DNA from: Parafrankia elaeagni | Lineage (GTDB): Bacteria; Actinomycetota; Actinomycetes; Frankiales; Frankiaceae | NCBI RefSeq assembly: GCF_000374165.1 | Contig: NZ_KB893670.1 | Span: 96,713-155,716, forward strand | Direction: 5' to 3' | Length of the DNA: 59,004 bases | In this document: one piece after another, positions 1 through 10,831 of the stretch | Layout: each line of letters begins with the position of its first letter | Numbering within the stretch: the stretch's first letter is position 1 | Program-made: the position numbers and the translations under genes | Notes under the pieces: model-generated | The model's input: the letters and a program-made list of their open reading frames with translations, nothing else | Database searches by the model: none | Told to the model about the DNA's origin: nothing

Positions 1-47
1 GCCTGAAGCTTCGGGACCGGGCCCGGCCCGCCCACCGGTGGGGGCGG

Positions 48-1220
48 TCAGTAGACCGGCAGGGTCTTGTCCACCTGGGTGGCCCAGGCGGTCACTCCGC
101 CCTGGACGTGCACGGCCGAGGAGAAACCGGCCGCCTTCAGGGTCGCCAGCGCCTCGGCGGAGCGCACGCCGCTCTTGCAGTAGACGACCACCCGCCGGTC
201 CTGCGGCAGCTCCGACAGGTGCGCCGGCAGGTCACCCTTGGGGATCAGGCGCGCGCCGGGGATCCGCACGATCTCCCACTCGGCGGGCTCGCGGACGTCC
301 ACCAGCTCGATCGGCTCCCCGCCGTCCAGGATGCCCTTCAGCTCGGCTGCGGTGATCGTCGAACCGGACGCGGCCTGCTGGGCCTCCTCGGAGACCACGC
401 CGCAGAACGCCTCGTAGTCGATCAGCTCGGTGATCGAGGGGTTCTTGCCGCACAGCGGGCACTCCGGGTCCTTGCGGACCTTGATCGAACGGTAGGACAT
501 CTCCAGGGCGTCGTAGACCATCAACCGGCCGACCAGCGGGTCACCGACCCCGGTCAGCAGCTTGATCGCCTCCGTGGTCTGGATCGCCCCGATCGAGGCG
601 CACAGCACCCCGAGCACGCCGCCCTCGGCGCAGGACGGGACCATCCCGGGCGGCGGCGGCTCCGGGTAGAGGCAGCGGTAGCAGGGGCCGTGCTCCGCCC
701 AGAAGACGCTCGCCTGCCCGTCGAACCGGTAGATCGAGCCCCAGACGTACGGCTTGCCCAGCAGCACGGCCGCGTCGTTGACCAGGTAACGGGTCGCGAA
801 GTTGTCCGTGCCGTCGACGATCAGGTCGTACTGGCTGAAGATCTCCTTCACGTTGGAGGTGTCCAGCCGGGTCTCGTGGATCACGACGTTCACGTACGGA
901 TTGATCTCGCGGACGGAGTCGCGCGCCGACTCGGCCTTGCTGCGGCCGACGTCCGACTGCCCGTGGATGATCTGGCGCTGCAGGTTCGACTCGTCCACGA
1001 CGTCGAACTCGACGATGCCCAGCGTGCCGACACCCGCCGCCGCCAGGTACATCAGCGTCGGCGAGCCGAGGCCACCGGCACCCACCGCGAGCACCTTGGC
1101 GTTCTTGAGCCGCTTCTGCCCGTCCATCGCGACGTCGGGGATGATCAGATGCCGCGAGTACCGGCGGACCTCGTCGACGGTCAGCCCCTCGGCGGGGGAG
1201 ACCAGGGGCGGTAGTGACAC
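48..1220 (-). CDS. moeZ: MoeZ/MoeB-type adenylyltransferase/sulfurtransferase
   Basis: A 390-residue fusion of an N-terminal E1-like ThiF/MoeB domain and a C-terminal rhodanese domain. The family adenylates the C-terminal glycine of small sulfur-carrier proteins (MoaD, ThiS, CysO) and transfers sulfur to them, serving molybdopterin and related sulfur pathways in the cytoplasm. Visible marks are RRYSRHLIIPDV at the start, the nucleotide-binding GAGGLGSP, zinc-type cysteine pairs (CYRC and CPLC), and the rhodanese active-site loop VVYCKSGVRS with its catalytic Cys. The GTG start at 1220 follows a GAGGAG Shine-Dalgarno; the longer open frame upstream is composition-driven. In M. tuberculosis the homologue (moeB1/moeZ) lies beside the same TetR-DUF3107 group, which supports orthology. 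High confidence. Confidence 0.95.
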   Translation of the reverse strand: MSLPPLVSPAEGLTVDEVRRYSRHLIIPDVAMDGQKRLKNAKVLAVGAGGLGSPTLMYLAAAGVGTLGIVEFDVVDESNLQRQIIHGQSDVGRSKAESARDSVREINPYVNVVIHETRLDTSNVKEIFSQYDLIVDGTDNFATRYLVNDAAVLLGKPYVWGSIYRFDGQASVFWAEHGPCYRCLYPEPPPPGMVPSCAEGGVLGVLCASIGAIQTTEAIKLLTGVGDPLVGRLMVYDALEMSYRSIKVRKDPECPLCGKNPSITELIDYEAFCGVVSEEAQQAASGSTITAAELKGILDGGEPIELVDVREPAEWEIVRIPGARLIPKGDLPAHLSELPQDRRVVVYCKSGVRSAEALATLKAAGFSSAVHVQGGVTAWATQVDKTLPVY

Positions 1221-1607
1221 GTTGCTCCTCGCCTTCTGAAGTCTTACCACCCGACGATGCCACAGCCGCCCGCTCCGGCAGCCATGATCGACGGCTCGCG
1301 TGGCCCCGGGCCGGCCACACCGCGGCCGGCACCCGAGGTCCTCCCCCGGTGCAGCGCATGCCGGCGGCACGATGTTCCCGCCGGCCGGGTTCCCGCCCAC
1401 CGGTGTTCTCCCCGGCCGTCGGAAAGTCCAGGGGTCGGCCCGTGTATCAGCGTCGCCGGCGGCGGGTATCGGAGACTGGCGGCCAAACGGTGACCAGCTG
1501 GGCCGCGCAACGCCACCGACAGGCCACCGACAGGCCACAGACGGGTCACGGACAGGTCACGGACAGGCCACGGACAGGTCCACCGACGAGCGATGAGGAG
1601 CGACGCG
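1221..1607. other. Intergenic region with 11-bp tandem repeats
   Basis: About 390 bases between divergent moeZ and the small acidic ORF. Nothing in it looks coding. It must hold the promoters of both flanking genes, but I see no convincing -35/-10 pair. Its right end carries six 11-bp repeats (listed separately). M. tuberculosis has a DUF3152 gene (Rv3207c) at the matching place; no such protein is encoded here. Confidence 0.6.
1516..1581. repeat. Six tandem 11-bp repeats
   Basis: Six consecutive units related to CGGACAGGTCA, all 11 bases long and differing at one to three positions. They end about 14 bases before the Shine-Dalgarno of the small acidic ORF. An 11-bp period places every copy on nearly the same DNA face. 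Confidence 0.85.
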
Positions 1608-1820
1608 ATGGGGTCATCGACCGAGCGGCTGCTGGACGTCCCGGACGCGGACGCCGCCGAGCAGTCCCGGGACCTGCGCCCGCCGTCCGCCGGGGAGGGC
1701 GGGGGGCAGGCCACCGACACCTCGCCCGGCACCAGCGGCGGCGCTGCCGAGGCCGACGAGTTCGACGCGGTCGAACAGCGCCTCGTCGTCGAGCAGGACG
1801 ACGAGGAGGAATACCGGTAG
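1608..1820 (+). CDS. Small acidic hypothetical protein
   Basis: A 70-residue, strongly acidic protein with no membrane segment and a likely disordered middle rich in Ser, Thr and Gly. The C-terminal part EADEFDAVEQRLVV followed by an acidic DDEEEYR tail resembles short, uncharacterised actinobacterial proteins I have seen, but I cannot name a family. The ATG at 1608 is chosen because GAGGAG lies 7 bases ahead; an ATG at 1593 in the same frame lacks such a site. It precedes the TetR gene in the same direction. No function can be assigned. Confidence 0.6.
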   Translation: MGSSTERLLDVPDADAAEQSRDLRPPSAGEGGGQATDTSPGTSGGAAEADEFDAVEQRLVVEQDDEEEYR

Positions 1821-1985
1821 ACCGGGCCGACGGAGCGGGGGGAGCCGGGTGGTCCGGGCGCAGTGGTGGGCAACGGGAGGATCGAGGCCCGGGCGCGGGT
1901 AGTGTTGGCACGATGTCGACGTGGCTGCGCACCGACGGCCCGCGTGTGTTCGACGGATGCCGGTGACCTGCCAGGAGGTGCGCGG

Positions 1986-2651
1986 GTGACAGCCGAACCT
2001 GTGACGCCCGGACCTGCGGCGTCACCGTCGCGCCCGGGAAGGACGCCCCGGCTGCCCCGTACCGCCCGGCGCTTCCAGCTCCTGGGCGCGGCCAGGGAGG
2101 TCTTCGTCGCCCAGGGCTACCACGCGGCGGCGATGGACGAGATCGCCGAGCGGGCCGGCGTCAGCAAGCCCGTCCTCTACCAGCACTTCCCCGGCAAGCT
2201 CGACCTCTATCTGGCCCTGCTGGACGAGCACTCGGAGCGGTTGATCTCGGCCGTGCGGGCGGCGCTCGCCTCGACGTCCGACAACCACGTGCGCGTCGAG
2301 CGGTCGGTCCGGGCGTACTTCGACTTCGTCAGCGACCCGAGCGGCGCGCACCAGCTCGTCCTGGAGTCCGACCTGCGCAGTGAGCCCGCCGTGCGGCAGC
2401 GGGTCGAGGACAACTTCGCCCAGTGTGTGCGTGCCATCGCGGCCACCATCGTCGCGGACACCGGCCTCGGCCAGGACGAGGCCGACCTGCTCGCGGTCGG
2501 GCTGGTCGGCCAGGCCGAGTCGGGGGCACGCTGGTGGCTGCTGCGCGGTACCGCGATCTCGAAGGAGCGCGCCGTGGAGCAGCTGGTGGAGCTGGCCTGG
2601 CGCGGGATCGCCGGGTACCCCCGTCAGGTGCCTCCCGCCGAGAGCGCGTAG
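1986..2651 (+). CDS. TetR/AcrR family transcriptional regulator
   Basis: A 221-residue DNA-binding repressor-type protein. The helix-turn-helix lies in the first third: QLLGAAREVFVAQGYHAAAM, then DEIAERAGVSKPVLYQHFPG and KLDLYLALLDEH, the classic TetR signature. The rest forms the ligand-binding/dimer domain, whose ligand cannot be predicted. The GTG at 1986 follows AGGAGGT by 7 bases and replaces a longer upstream frame. It sits just upstream of DUF3107, like Rv3208-Rv3208A in M. tuberculosis, so it is a conserved housekeeping-type regulator rather than a drug-pump repressor. Targets unknown. Confidence 0.93.
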   Translation: MTAEPVTPGPAASPSRPGRTPRLPRTARRFQLLGAAREVFVAQGYHAAAMDEIAERAGVSKPVLYQHFPGKLDLYLALLDEHSERLISAVRAALASTSDNHVRVERSVRAYFDFVSDPSGAHQLVLESDLRSEPAVRQRVEDNFAQCVRAIAATIVADTGLGQDEADLLAVGLVGQAESGARWWLLRGTAISKERAVEQLVELAWRGIAGYPRQVPPAESA

Positions 2652-2844
2652 CGCTGGTCCAGCCCTGGTCCCCGGTACCGATCCGCCTGGTGGCGGTGGC
2701 ATCGGCGTGTGCCGGGAGCGAACAGCGGTCCCGCGGGCCCGTCCCGGGGCCGGAAGGCCATAGTGTGGGCGCTGATCGTCCGACGGAGGCAGCCGTCACC
2801 GTCTGCACGCGCCCCAGCAAACTCGACCACGCGGAGGTCATCGA

Positions 2845-3072
2845 GTGGAGGTCAAGATCGGGATCAAGCACGTCGGTCGCGAGCTGGTACTGGAGAGCAG
2901 CCAGTCACCGGAGGCGGTCGCCGCGCTGATCGACGAGGCGGTCGGCGGCAAGACCGGGCTTCTCACCCTCGTGGACGAGAAGGGGCGCCGGGTCGTCGTC
3001 CCGGTCGACGCGCTCGCCTACGTCGAGATCGCCGAGTCCGAGTCTCGCCGGGTCGGTTTCGGCACCGCCTGA
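2845..3072 (+). CDS. DUF3107 family protein
   Basis: A 75-residue protein beginning MEVKIGIKHVGRELVLES and containing VVVPVDALAYVEIAE. This matches the actinobacterial DUF3107 family (TB9.4, Rv3208A) in length and sequence. It is small and soluble and its biochemical role is not established. The GTG start has GGAGG 7 bases ahead. About 190 bases separate it from the TetR gene, so it may have its own promoter. Confidence 0.9.
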   Translation: MEVKIGIKHVGRELVLESSQSPEAVAALIDEAVGGKTGLLTLVDEKGRRVVVPVDALAYVEIAESESRRVGFGTA

Positions 3073-3218
3073 GCGCGGCATGAGCCGGCTGGCCGCCGCC
3101 GTGACGCTGGCCGCGGTCAGCCGGGACACACCCGGCCGAGCACACACAACCGGCCGAGCACAACCGGCCGGAGCACACCTGGTCAGGCCCGGAGCCGGGG
3201 CACATCCGGGCCCGGAGC

Positions 3219-3968
3219 TCAGGCGGAGAGGCCGAGGGCGGACATCCGCCGGCCGTGCGCGGCCATGATGCGGTTGAAGATGGCGGCGATCTGCTCCAGG
3301 TCACCGACCCCGGCGAGCAGACTCGTCAGCGCGTCCCGGTCGACCGCGACCCGCTGCGCCTGCGTCAGCGCCTCCCCGACCAGGCGGCGCGCCCACAGCG
3401 CGAGGCGACCGGCGACCGCCGGGTTGCTGTCGATGGCGGCCCGCACCCGGTCGACGGCGAAGGCCGCGTGGCCGGCGTCGGCGAGCACGCTCAGGACCAG
3501 TGCCTGCGGGCCCGGTTCGAGCCGGCCGGCGATCTCCCGGTAGAAGTCCGCCGCGATGCTGTCACCCACGTAGGCCTTGACGAGGCTTTCCAGCCAGTCC
3601 GACGGGGCCGTCAGGTTGTGGAAGGCCGTCAGCGCGGGCACGAACGGCGTCATCGCCTGCTCCATGTCCACGCCGAGCAGGGTCAGCTCCCGCTCGATGG
3701 CCTCGAAATGCGCGAACTCGGCCGCCGCCATCCGGCCCAGCGCGATCTTGTCGGCCAGGGCGGGGGCCATCCGGGCGTCCGTCGCCATCCGCTCGAAGGC
3801 GGTCAGCTCACCGAACGCCAGCAGACCCAGCAGGTCGACGAGCGCGGGGTCCGCCGCTCCGGGTGTGACGGGCTCTCCGGTGGCGTCGGCTGTGGGCGCG
3901 GCGGCACGGGTGCCGGCGTTCGCGCTGGTGGGAACGGATCCGGTGCGGGTCTGCGAAGTCTGCGCCAC
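3219..3968 (-). CDS. Ferritin-like fold protein (MiaE_2-like)
   Basis: A 249-residue protein of alpha-helical ferritin-like type. After a disordered Ala/Thr/Pro-rich N-terminus of about 35 residues come helices with carboxylate/His motifs (GELTAFERM, EFAHFEAIE and DAGHAAF), typical of the tRNA-hydroxylase-like ferritin superfamily (PF13794). Substrate is unknown; a diiron site is inferred from those Glu/His residues. The Rv3210c homologue sits in the same place in M. tuberculosis, between DUF3107 and rhlE. The GTG start at 3968 has GGGAGG about 15 bases away, rather far, but no better in-frame start exists. Convergent with DUF3107. Confidence 0.87.
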   Translation of the reverse strand: MAQTSQTRTGSVPTSANAGTRAAAPTADATGEPVTPGAADPALVDLLGLLAFGELTAFERMATDARMAPALADKIALGRMAAAEFAHFEAIERELTLLGVDMEQAMTPFVPALTAFHNLTAPSDWLESLVKAYVGDSIAADFYREIAGRLEPGPQALVLSVLADAGHAAFAVDRVRAAIDSNPAVAGRLALWARRLVGEALTQAQRVAVDRDALTSLLAGVGDLEQIAAIFNRIMAAHGRRMSALGLSA

Positions 3969-4518
3969 AGCGTGATTCTGGCACCTCCCGGTGCTTCACC
4001 CGTCGCGTCTGTCCCCGGCGGCGCCCCGGGTCGTGGCCTGCGGATGCCGGTGCCCGCCAGGAGTCGCCCGGACGTCGCCCGGGCATTTGACCGGGCATCT
4101 GACCGGTCGCCCGCGGGACGTCGACCTGACGTCGACGCAGGGCCGGCCAGGAGTCGATCGGGCCTGATCGGGGGGCCGGTCGCAGTGGTGTCCGAGAGAT
4201 GTCAGCGGCCGTTGCCGGACGGGTCGGCGACAGCGGAAGCCGTGCCGCGGAGCACCCGCGACCACGAAATCCGGCGGCCGTCGGGCTTGCCTGGCAACGA
4301 CTTCGTGGGTCAACGAAGCCGGGAACCTTGCAATATCACACCCACTCGGGGCGGGACACGGGTTATCCTGGGTTCAGCCGGTGGTCATCACACCACCCAG
4401 CCAACAGGCCGCTGATCGACTGACGCCGCCCCGGGGAATCGGGCCGCTGGCGCCGCGCGGCGAATCGCGAGCGGGTTCAGCGAACGGACACCGCTCAGAG
4501 CAGACCAGGAGTGTCCCG
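3969..4518. other. Long leader/promoter region upstream of rhlE
   Basis: About 550 bases without a convincing gene, between the divergent ferritin-like gene and rhlE. It contains a 6-bp inverted repeat (CTTCGT at 4301-4306, ACGAAG at 4313-4318) and a relatively AT-rich spot around 4325-4370. A long untranslated leader would suit an RNA helicase gene, which is often controlled through its own mRNA, but no known riboswitch fold is recognisable. Confidence 0.45.
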
Positions 4519-6384
<1,866 letters not shown>

Positions 6385-6397
6385 CACCCGCACGAAA

Positions 6398-6431
6398 CCG
6401 CAGGGCCCCGGTGATGTCCGGGGCCCTGCGG
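6398..6431. terminator. Strong GC-rich hairpin after rhlE
   Basis: A perfect 13-bp inverted repeat (CCGCAGGGCCCCG and its complement) with an 8-base loop, 14 bases past the rhlE stop. A partial second copy follows at 6437-6450. No T-run follows, as is common in high-GC actinobacteria. It can serve both rhlE and the convergent zinc-ribbon gene. Confidence 0.8.
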
Positions 6432-6454
6432 CATGTCCGGGGCCCTGCGACATG

Positions 6455-6943
6455 TCAGGGCCTGGTGCGCAGCGCAAGCCGCACCCAGCTGGGCCGTCCG
6501 CAGGCGGGGCAGCGCAGGAGCGACGGGTGTCGCAGCGGCAACGGCAGGTGCATGCTCGGAGTGAGTACCAGGAACGCCCGCCACAGGCCGACCACGCTGC
6601 TGCGACCGCAGCGGGAGCAGGCGATGGCGAGCGTTGGCCGCCGGTTCCCGGGCGGCCGCACACCGCTGTAGAGGGCTCGTTTGCCGTGCGCGTCGCGGCC
6701 GATCGAGCCCCCGCGCCCATGGGCGCTGTCGGTCGCCGGCATTTCGACGACCCGCTCCCGCAGCGGTACGGGCCTGGCGACGGGGATGCCGGCACCTCCC
6801 CGACCGGTGCCACCCAACCCGGTGCCGCTTGCCGCCCCGTCCGCGCGGGCACGGCCGGTGTCCCGCCCGGACGCGCTGCGGATACCTCCCGCCGTCCCCC
6901 GCGGGCGCAGGCGCTCGAAGCCCGCCGACGCGCGCGGGTTCAC
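6455..6943 (-). CDS. Zinc-ribbon-like hypothetical protein
   Basis: A 162-residue protein whose conserved part is the C-terminal 60 residues. There two CxxC pairs (CSRCG and CPACG) flank a segment rich in Leu, Pro and His (PSMHLPLPLRHPSLL), suggesting a zinc ribbon. The first 100 residues are Arg/Gly/Ala-rich and probably disordered. Its ATG overlaps the parA stop by 4 bases (ATGA), so translation is coupled and the two products probably act together. I know similar actinobacterial proteins of unknown function. Confidence 0.7.
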   Translation of the reverse strand: MNPRASAGFERLRPRGTAGGIRSASGRDTGRARADGAASGTGLGGTGRGGAGIPVARPVPLRERVVEMPATDSAHGRGGSIGRDAHGKRALYSGVRPPGNRRPTLAIACSRCGRSSVVGLWRAFLVLTPSMHLPLPLRHPSLLRCPACGRPSWVRLALRTRP

Positions 6944-7884
6944 ACCGGCGCGCCGGACACGGCGGCGCCCGGACCGACAGTCCGCGCGGGCGGGCGGGCC
7001 ACGGGGGGCGCCGGCAGCCGCCCGTCGGGCAACCGCGGCGGCCCACCCCGGCCCGATCCGGTCCCAGGTCCGGTCCCAGATCCGGTCCCAGGTCCGGTGC
7101 CGGCAGTTGTGCCGGTGCCGGAGCCGGAGTCCTGTCCGGCGATGGCGCGGGCATGCGCCCGGTACGCCTCCGCCCCTTTCGAACGGGACGCGGTGGTGAG
7201 GATCGAGCGGCCCAGACCGGGTGCCTCGGCGAAACGCACCGACCGGGCGATCGGCGGCTCGAGGATCGTGACCTCATAGCGGGTGGCGACATCCAGCACG
7301 ACGGCGCGGCCGTGCGCGGTACGCGCGTCGAACAGGGTGGGCAGGACCCCACGGACCCGCAGCCGCGGGTTCGTCAGCCGCTGGACGTCCGCGACCGTGT
7401 CGAGCAGCTGCCCGACCCCACGGTGGGAGAGCGTCTCGCACTGCAGCGGGATGACGACCTCGTCCGCGGCCGTCAGCCCGTTGATGGTCAGGACACCGAG
7501 CGACGGGGGACAGTCGACGAGGACGAAGTCGTACTGGTCGGCGACCTCGTCGAGGGCGAGGCGAAGCGCGTGCTCCCGCCCGGTGCGGGAAAGCAGAATC
7601 GCCTCGCAGCCGGCCAGCTCGATGGTGGCGGGCAGCAGATCGGCGCCGTCGGGAGTCGGGCGGGTGACGATCCCGGCGGGCAGCCGGCCGAGGAGCACGT
7701 CGTGGACGGAGAGTTCCAGCGCGTCGGGGTCGAGGCCGAGGGAGAAGGTCAGGCACGCCTGCGGGTCGAGGTCCACCAGCAGGACACGCTGGCGGAGCTC
7801 GCTCAAAGCGGCGCCGAGGCTCGCCACCGAGGTGGTCTTGGCCACGCCACCCTTCTGGTTGGCTACAGCGAGGACCCGGGCCAC
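6940..7884 (-). CDS. ParA/Soj family ATPase
   Basis: A 314-residue MinD/ParA-type P-loop ATPase. The deviant Walker A is NQKGGVAKTT near residue 9, the A' box is VLLVDLDPQA and the B motif is FVLVDCPPSLG. No parB or parS is visible and the order matches the Rv3213c position, so this is an orphan ParA-like protein, not the chromosomal partition ATPase. The last 70 residues are a Gly/Thr/Pro tail encoded by 12-bp tandem repeats near 7058-7100. It is co-transcribed with the zinc-ribbon gene. Confidence 0.92.
   Translation of the reverse strand: MARVLAVANQKGGVAKTTSVASLGAALSELRQRVLLVDLDPQACLTFSLGLDPDALELSVHDVLLGRLPAGIVTRPTPDGADLLPATIELAGCEAILLSRTGREHALRLALDEVADQYDFVLVDCPPSLGVLTINGLTAADEVVIPLQCETLSHRGVGQLLDTVADVQRLTNPRLRVRGVLPTLFDARTAHGRAVVLDVATRYEVTILEPPIARSVRFAEAPGLGRSILTTASRSKGAEAYRAHARAIAGQDSGSGTGTTAGTGPGTGSGTGPGTGSGRGGPPRLPDGRLPAPPVARPPARTVGPGAAVSGAPV
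7058..7100. repeat. 12-bp tandem repeat in parA tail
   Basis: Three to four copies of GGTCCCAGGTCC-like units inside the C-terminal coding part of parA, giving a Gly/Thr/Pro/Ser repeat in the protein. The period keeps the frame. Confidence 0.75.
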
Positions 7885-8122
7885 ACCGATCAGTGTGCCA
7901 ACCGAAACAGCCTGACCACAACACTATGTGTGATCGAATCTTGCGCAGGCGACAACCGTGGGGACGAAACCGCCCAGGCAGGGACGCGCCAAGGGCTCCT
8001 TTCGTGAGATCTCCGGAGCATTGGTGCCGCGAGCCGTGTTCCGGGCGCTACCGGGGGGCAGGGCCCTTCCGGGGCAGCACGCGCATTGCCCACCCACCAG
8101 CCGACCAGAGGGAGCCATCAGC

Positions 8123-9616
8123 ATGCTCGAGGCCGCCGGCTACCTGCTCGTGGCCGTGCTCCTGATCGCCGGCAACGCGCTGTTCGTCGCGGCCGAGTTC
8201 GCGCTGGTGGCCGTCGAGCCGCATCAGGTCGCCGAGGACGCCGAGGCGGGCGAGCGCCGCGCCGGCGTCGTGCTGGGGGCGGTGCGGTCGTTGTCGTTCC
8301 AGCTCTCCGGCGCCCAGCTGGGTATCACGGCGACGTCCCTTGCCGTCGGCTATCTCGCCGAGCCCGCCATCGCCACCCTGCTGCGGCCGCCGCTGGAGGC
8401 GATCGGGCTGCCGACGGCACCGAGCGGGCTCGTCGCCATCACCCTGGCCCTGGTGCTGGCGACCGTGACGCAGATGGTCTTCGGCGAGCTGGTCCCGAAG
8501 AACTGGGCGATCTCCGAGCCGGTACGGGTCGCCCGGGCGGTCGCGCCGGCGCAGGTGCTGTTCTCCCGGGTGTTCCGGCCCCTGATCAGCCTGCTCAACG
8601 GGGCCGCGAACGTGCTGGTGAGGGCAGTGGGCGTCGAGCCGCAGGACGAGCTGCGCACCGGCCGTTCCTCCGAGGAGCTGGGATCGATCGTGGCGTCGTC
8701 CGCCGAGCACGGGACGCTCCCGGCCACCACGGCCTCCCTGCTGAGCAGATCACTGCGGTTCGGTGACCGCCGCGCCTCGGACGTCATGACACCCCGGATG
8801 CGGACCGTGTTCGTCCATGCCGACACGTCTCTCGCGGAGCTGCTCGGCCTCGCCGAGCGGACCGGCCTGTCCCGCTTCCCCGTCCTGCGCGCCGGGCGGG
8901 ACGCCGCCCCCCGCGGCGGCGAGGCCGCGGCCGGCGACCACACCAACACCGGCGACCACACCAGTTCCGGCGACGACGCCAACGACGGTGACAGCGGGAA
9001 CGATGGAGACAGCAGGAACGACGGAGACGCCTACGACGTGATCGGTGTCGTCCACGTCAAGGACGCGTTCCGGGCGCCCCCGGCGGAACGCGCCCGACGC
9101 GGCGTCGCGGAGTTCATGGTCGAGCCGCTTCTGGTCCCCGCGTCGCTGCACTGTGAGGTCCTGCTGCACCGATTGCGGCGCGGCGGCCTCCAGCTCGCCG
9201 TCGTGATCGACGAGTACGGCGGGATGGACGGCATCGTGACGATGGAGGATCTCGTCGAGGAACTGGTCGGCGAGGTCGACGACGAGCACGATCGGCCGGC
9301 GTCGCCGGACGTGGTGGCCCTCTCCGCCGGCCAGTGGCTGCTGTCCGGCCTGCTGCGCCTGGACGAGGTTCGGGAGGAGACCGGAATCAGCCTGCCCGAA
9401 GGCCCGTACGAGACCGTCGGCGGCCTCGTCCTGGCCCGGCTCGGCCGCCTCGGGAAGCCGCAGGACGTCGCGGTCGTGGACCACAACGAGCTCGTCGTCG
9501 TCGCGGTCGACGGCCGCCGCATCGACCGCGTCCGCCTCGTCGCCACGCCGACCGCGGGAGCCACCGCGACCGCCACGACCGCCACGGACCGGGCGGACCG
9601 GGCGGACCACCGATGA
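8123..9616 (+). CDS. DUF21/CBS-pair membrane protein (CorC/HlyC-like)
   Basis: A 497-residue inner-membrane protein with an N-terminal DUF21 (CNNM-type) transmembrane domain of about 190 residues, a cytoplasmic CBS pair and a C-terminal CorC_HlyC domain (SLPEGPYETVGGLVLARLG). The family is linked to Mg2+/Co2+ transport and membrane repair. MLEAAGYLLVAVLLIAGNAL is the first membrane helix, and GELVPKNWAIS is a typical DUF21 motif. The ATG at 8123 has GAGGGAG 8 bases ahead. A Gly/Asp/Asn/Thr-rich insert near 8935-9030 interrupts the CBS region. It overlaps the next gene by 4 bases. Paired homologues occur in M. tuberculosis (Rv1841c/Rv1842c). Confidence 0.93.
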   Translation: MLEAAGYLLVAVLLIAGNALFVAAEFALVAVEPHQVAEDAEAGERRAGVVLGAVRSLSFQLSGAQLGITATSLAVGYLAEPAIATLLRPPLEAIGLPTAPSGLVAITLALVLATVTQMVFGELVPKNWAISEPVRVARAVAPAQVLFSRVFRPLISLLNGAANVLVRAVGVEPQDELRTGRSSEELGSIVASSAEHGTLPATTASLLSRSLRFGDRRASDVMTPRMRTVFVHADTSLAELLGLAERTGLSRFPVLRAGRDAAPRGGEAAAGDHTNTGDHTSSGDDANDGDSGNDGDSRNDGDAYDVIGVVHVKDAFRAPPAERARRGVAEFMVEPLLVPASLHCEVLLHRLRRGGLQLAVVIDEYGGMDGIVTMEDLVEELVGEVDDEHDRPASPDVVALSAGQWLLSGLLRLDEVREETGISLPEGPYETVGGLVLARLGRLGKPQDVAVVDHNELVVVAVDGRRIDRVRLVATPTAGATATATTATDRADRADHR

Positions 9617-10710
9617 ACCTGCTGGCCCTCGCCGCCGGGCTGCTCCTGCTCGCCGGGAACGCCTTCTTCGTCGGGGCCGAGTTCGCGCTGATCTCGGCGC
9701 GCCGGGACCGCGTCGAGCCGCTCGCCGACAGCGGCGACAAGCGCGCGGCGGCCGTCCTGGCGCACATGGAACACCTCTCCCCCATGCTCGCCGCCACCCA
9801 GCTCGGCATCACCGTGTGCTCGCTGGCGCTGGGCTCCGTCGCCGAGCCGGCGATGGCCCACCTGCTGGAGTCGGGCCTGGACGCGGCCCACGTTCCGTCC
9901 GACGCCCAGCATGTGATCGCGTTCGCGGTAGCCCTGCTCATCGTCGTGTCGCTGCACATGGTCCTGGGCGAGATGGTCCCGAAGAACCTCTCCATCGCCG
10001 GGCCGGAGCGCGCCGCGCTCTGGCTGGGGCCGCCCCTGTTCGCGTTCGCCCGCGTCACGCGCCCGTTCATCATGTTTCTGAACGCCTTCGCGAACGCGGT
10101 CCTGCGGCTGCTGCGCGTCGATCCGCAGGACGAGCTGGCCTCCGCCTACACCCCGCAGGAGCTGGGGGCGCTGATCGGGCAGTCCCGGCAGGAGGGCCTG
10201 CTGCACCCGGGCGAGCACGAGCTCCTCACCCACGCCCTGGAACTGTCCGGCCGCACCGCCCGCTCGGTGATGGTGCCGCTCGCGGACACCGTGACCGTCC
10301 CGTGGACGGTGACAGCCACCGAGCTGGAGCGCATGGTGGCCGGAACCGGGTTCTCCCGCTTCCCGGTCCGTGCCGACGCCGAACTGGCCGGCTTCCTGCA
10401 CGCGAAGGACGTCCTGGGGATTCCGGCGGAGGCCCGGGACGAGCCGCTGCCGCCTCGCCGCCTGCGGCCGATGGTGCGGATACCCGTGGATCTGAACCTC
10501 GACGAGGTGCTGCGGCTCATGCAACGGACAAGGAGCCATCTCGGCCGCGCCGTGGACGCGACCGGCGCCACTCTCGGCGTCGTGGCGATGGAGGACGTCG
10601 TGGAGGAGTTCGTCGGCGAGGTCGAGGACTCGAGCCATCGCGATGCCGACGCCGCGGTCGCCGAGGCCGCCGACGCGGACGCGGACGCGGCCGACACATC
10701 CAGCCGCTGA
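9613..10710 (+). CDS. Second DUF21/CBS-pair membrane protein
   Basis: A 365-residue paralogue of the preceding gene. It has a DUF21 membrane domain starting MNLLALAAGLLLLAGNAF, the motif GEMVPKNLSIAG, then a CBS pair ending AMEDVVEEFVGEVED. It lacks the C-terminal CorC_HlyC domain of its neighbour. The ATG overlaps the upstream stop (ATGA), so the two are translated together and probably form a heteromer. The last 25 residues are an Ala/Asp-rich tail. Transport substrate not shown. Confidence 0.92.
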   Translation: MNLLALAAGLLLLAGNAFFVGAEFALISARRDRVEPLADSGDKRAAAVLAHMEHLSPMLAATQLGITVCSLALGSVAEPAMAHLLESGLDAAHVPSDAQHVIAFAVALLIVVSLHMVLGEMVPKNLSIAGPERAALWLGPPLFAFARVTRPFIMFLNAFANAVLRLLRVDPQDELASAYTPQELGALIGQSRQEGLLHPGEHELLTHALELSGRTARSVMVPLADTVTVPWTVTATELERMVAGTGFSRFPVRADAELAGFLHAKDVLGIPAEARDEPLPPRRLRPMVRIPVDLNLDEVLRLMQRTRSHLGRAVDATGATLGVVAMEDVVEEFVGEVEDSSHRDADAAVAEAADADADAADTSSR

Positions 10711-10831
10711 CAGCGAGACCCGCCGCCGGTTCCGGCCCGCTACCGCCGTCCCGGCCGGGCCCGCGGTGAAGGCGAGCCCGGCCGATCAGACGCGCGACCC
10801 GGACGGTGCGGGTCGGGTACGACCGCCCTGG

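Noticed and set aside
6940-7884. Chromosome partition locus (parABS)
   Set aside because: ParA-like ATPase alone; there is no parB, no parS and the neighbours match the orphan Rv3213c position.
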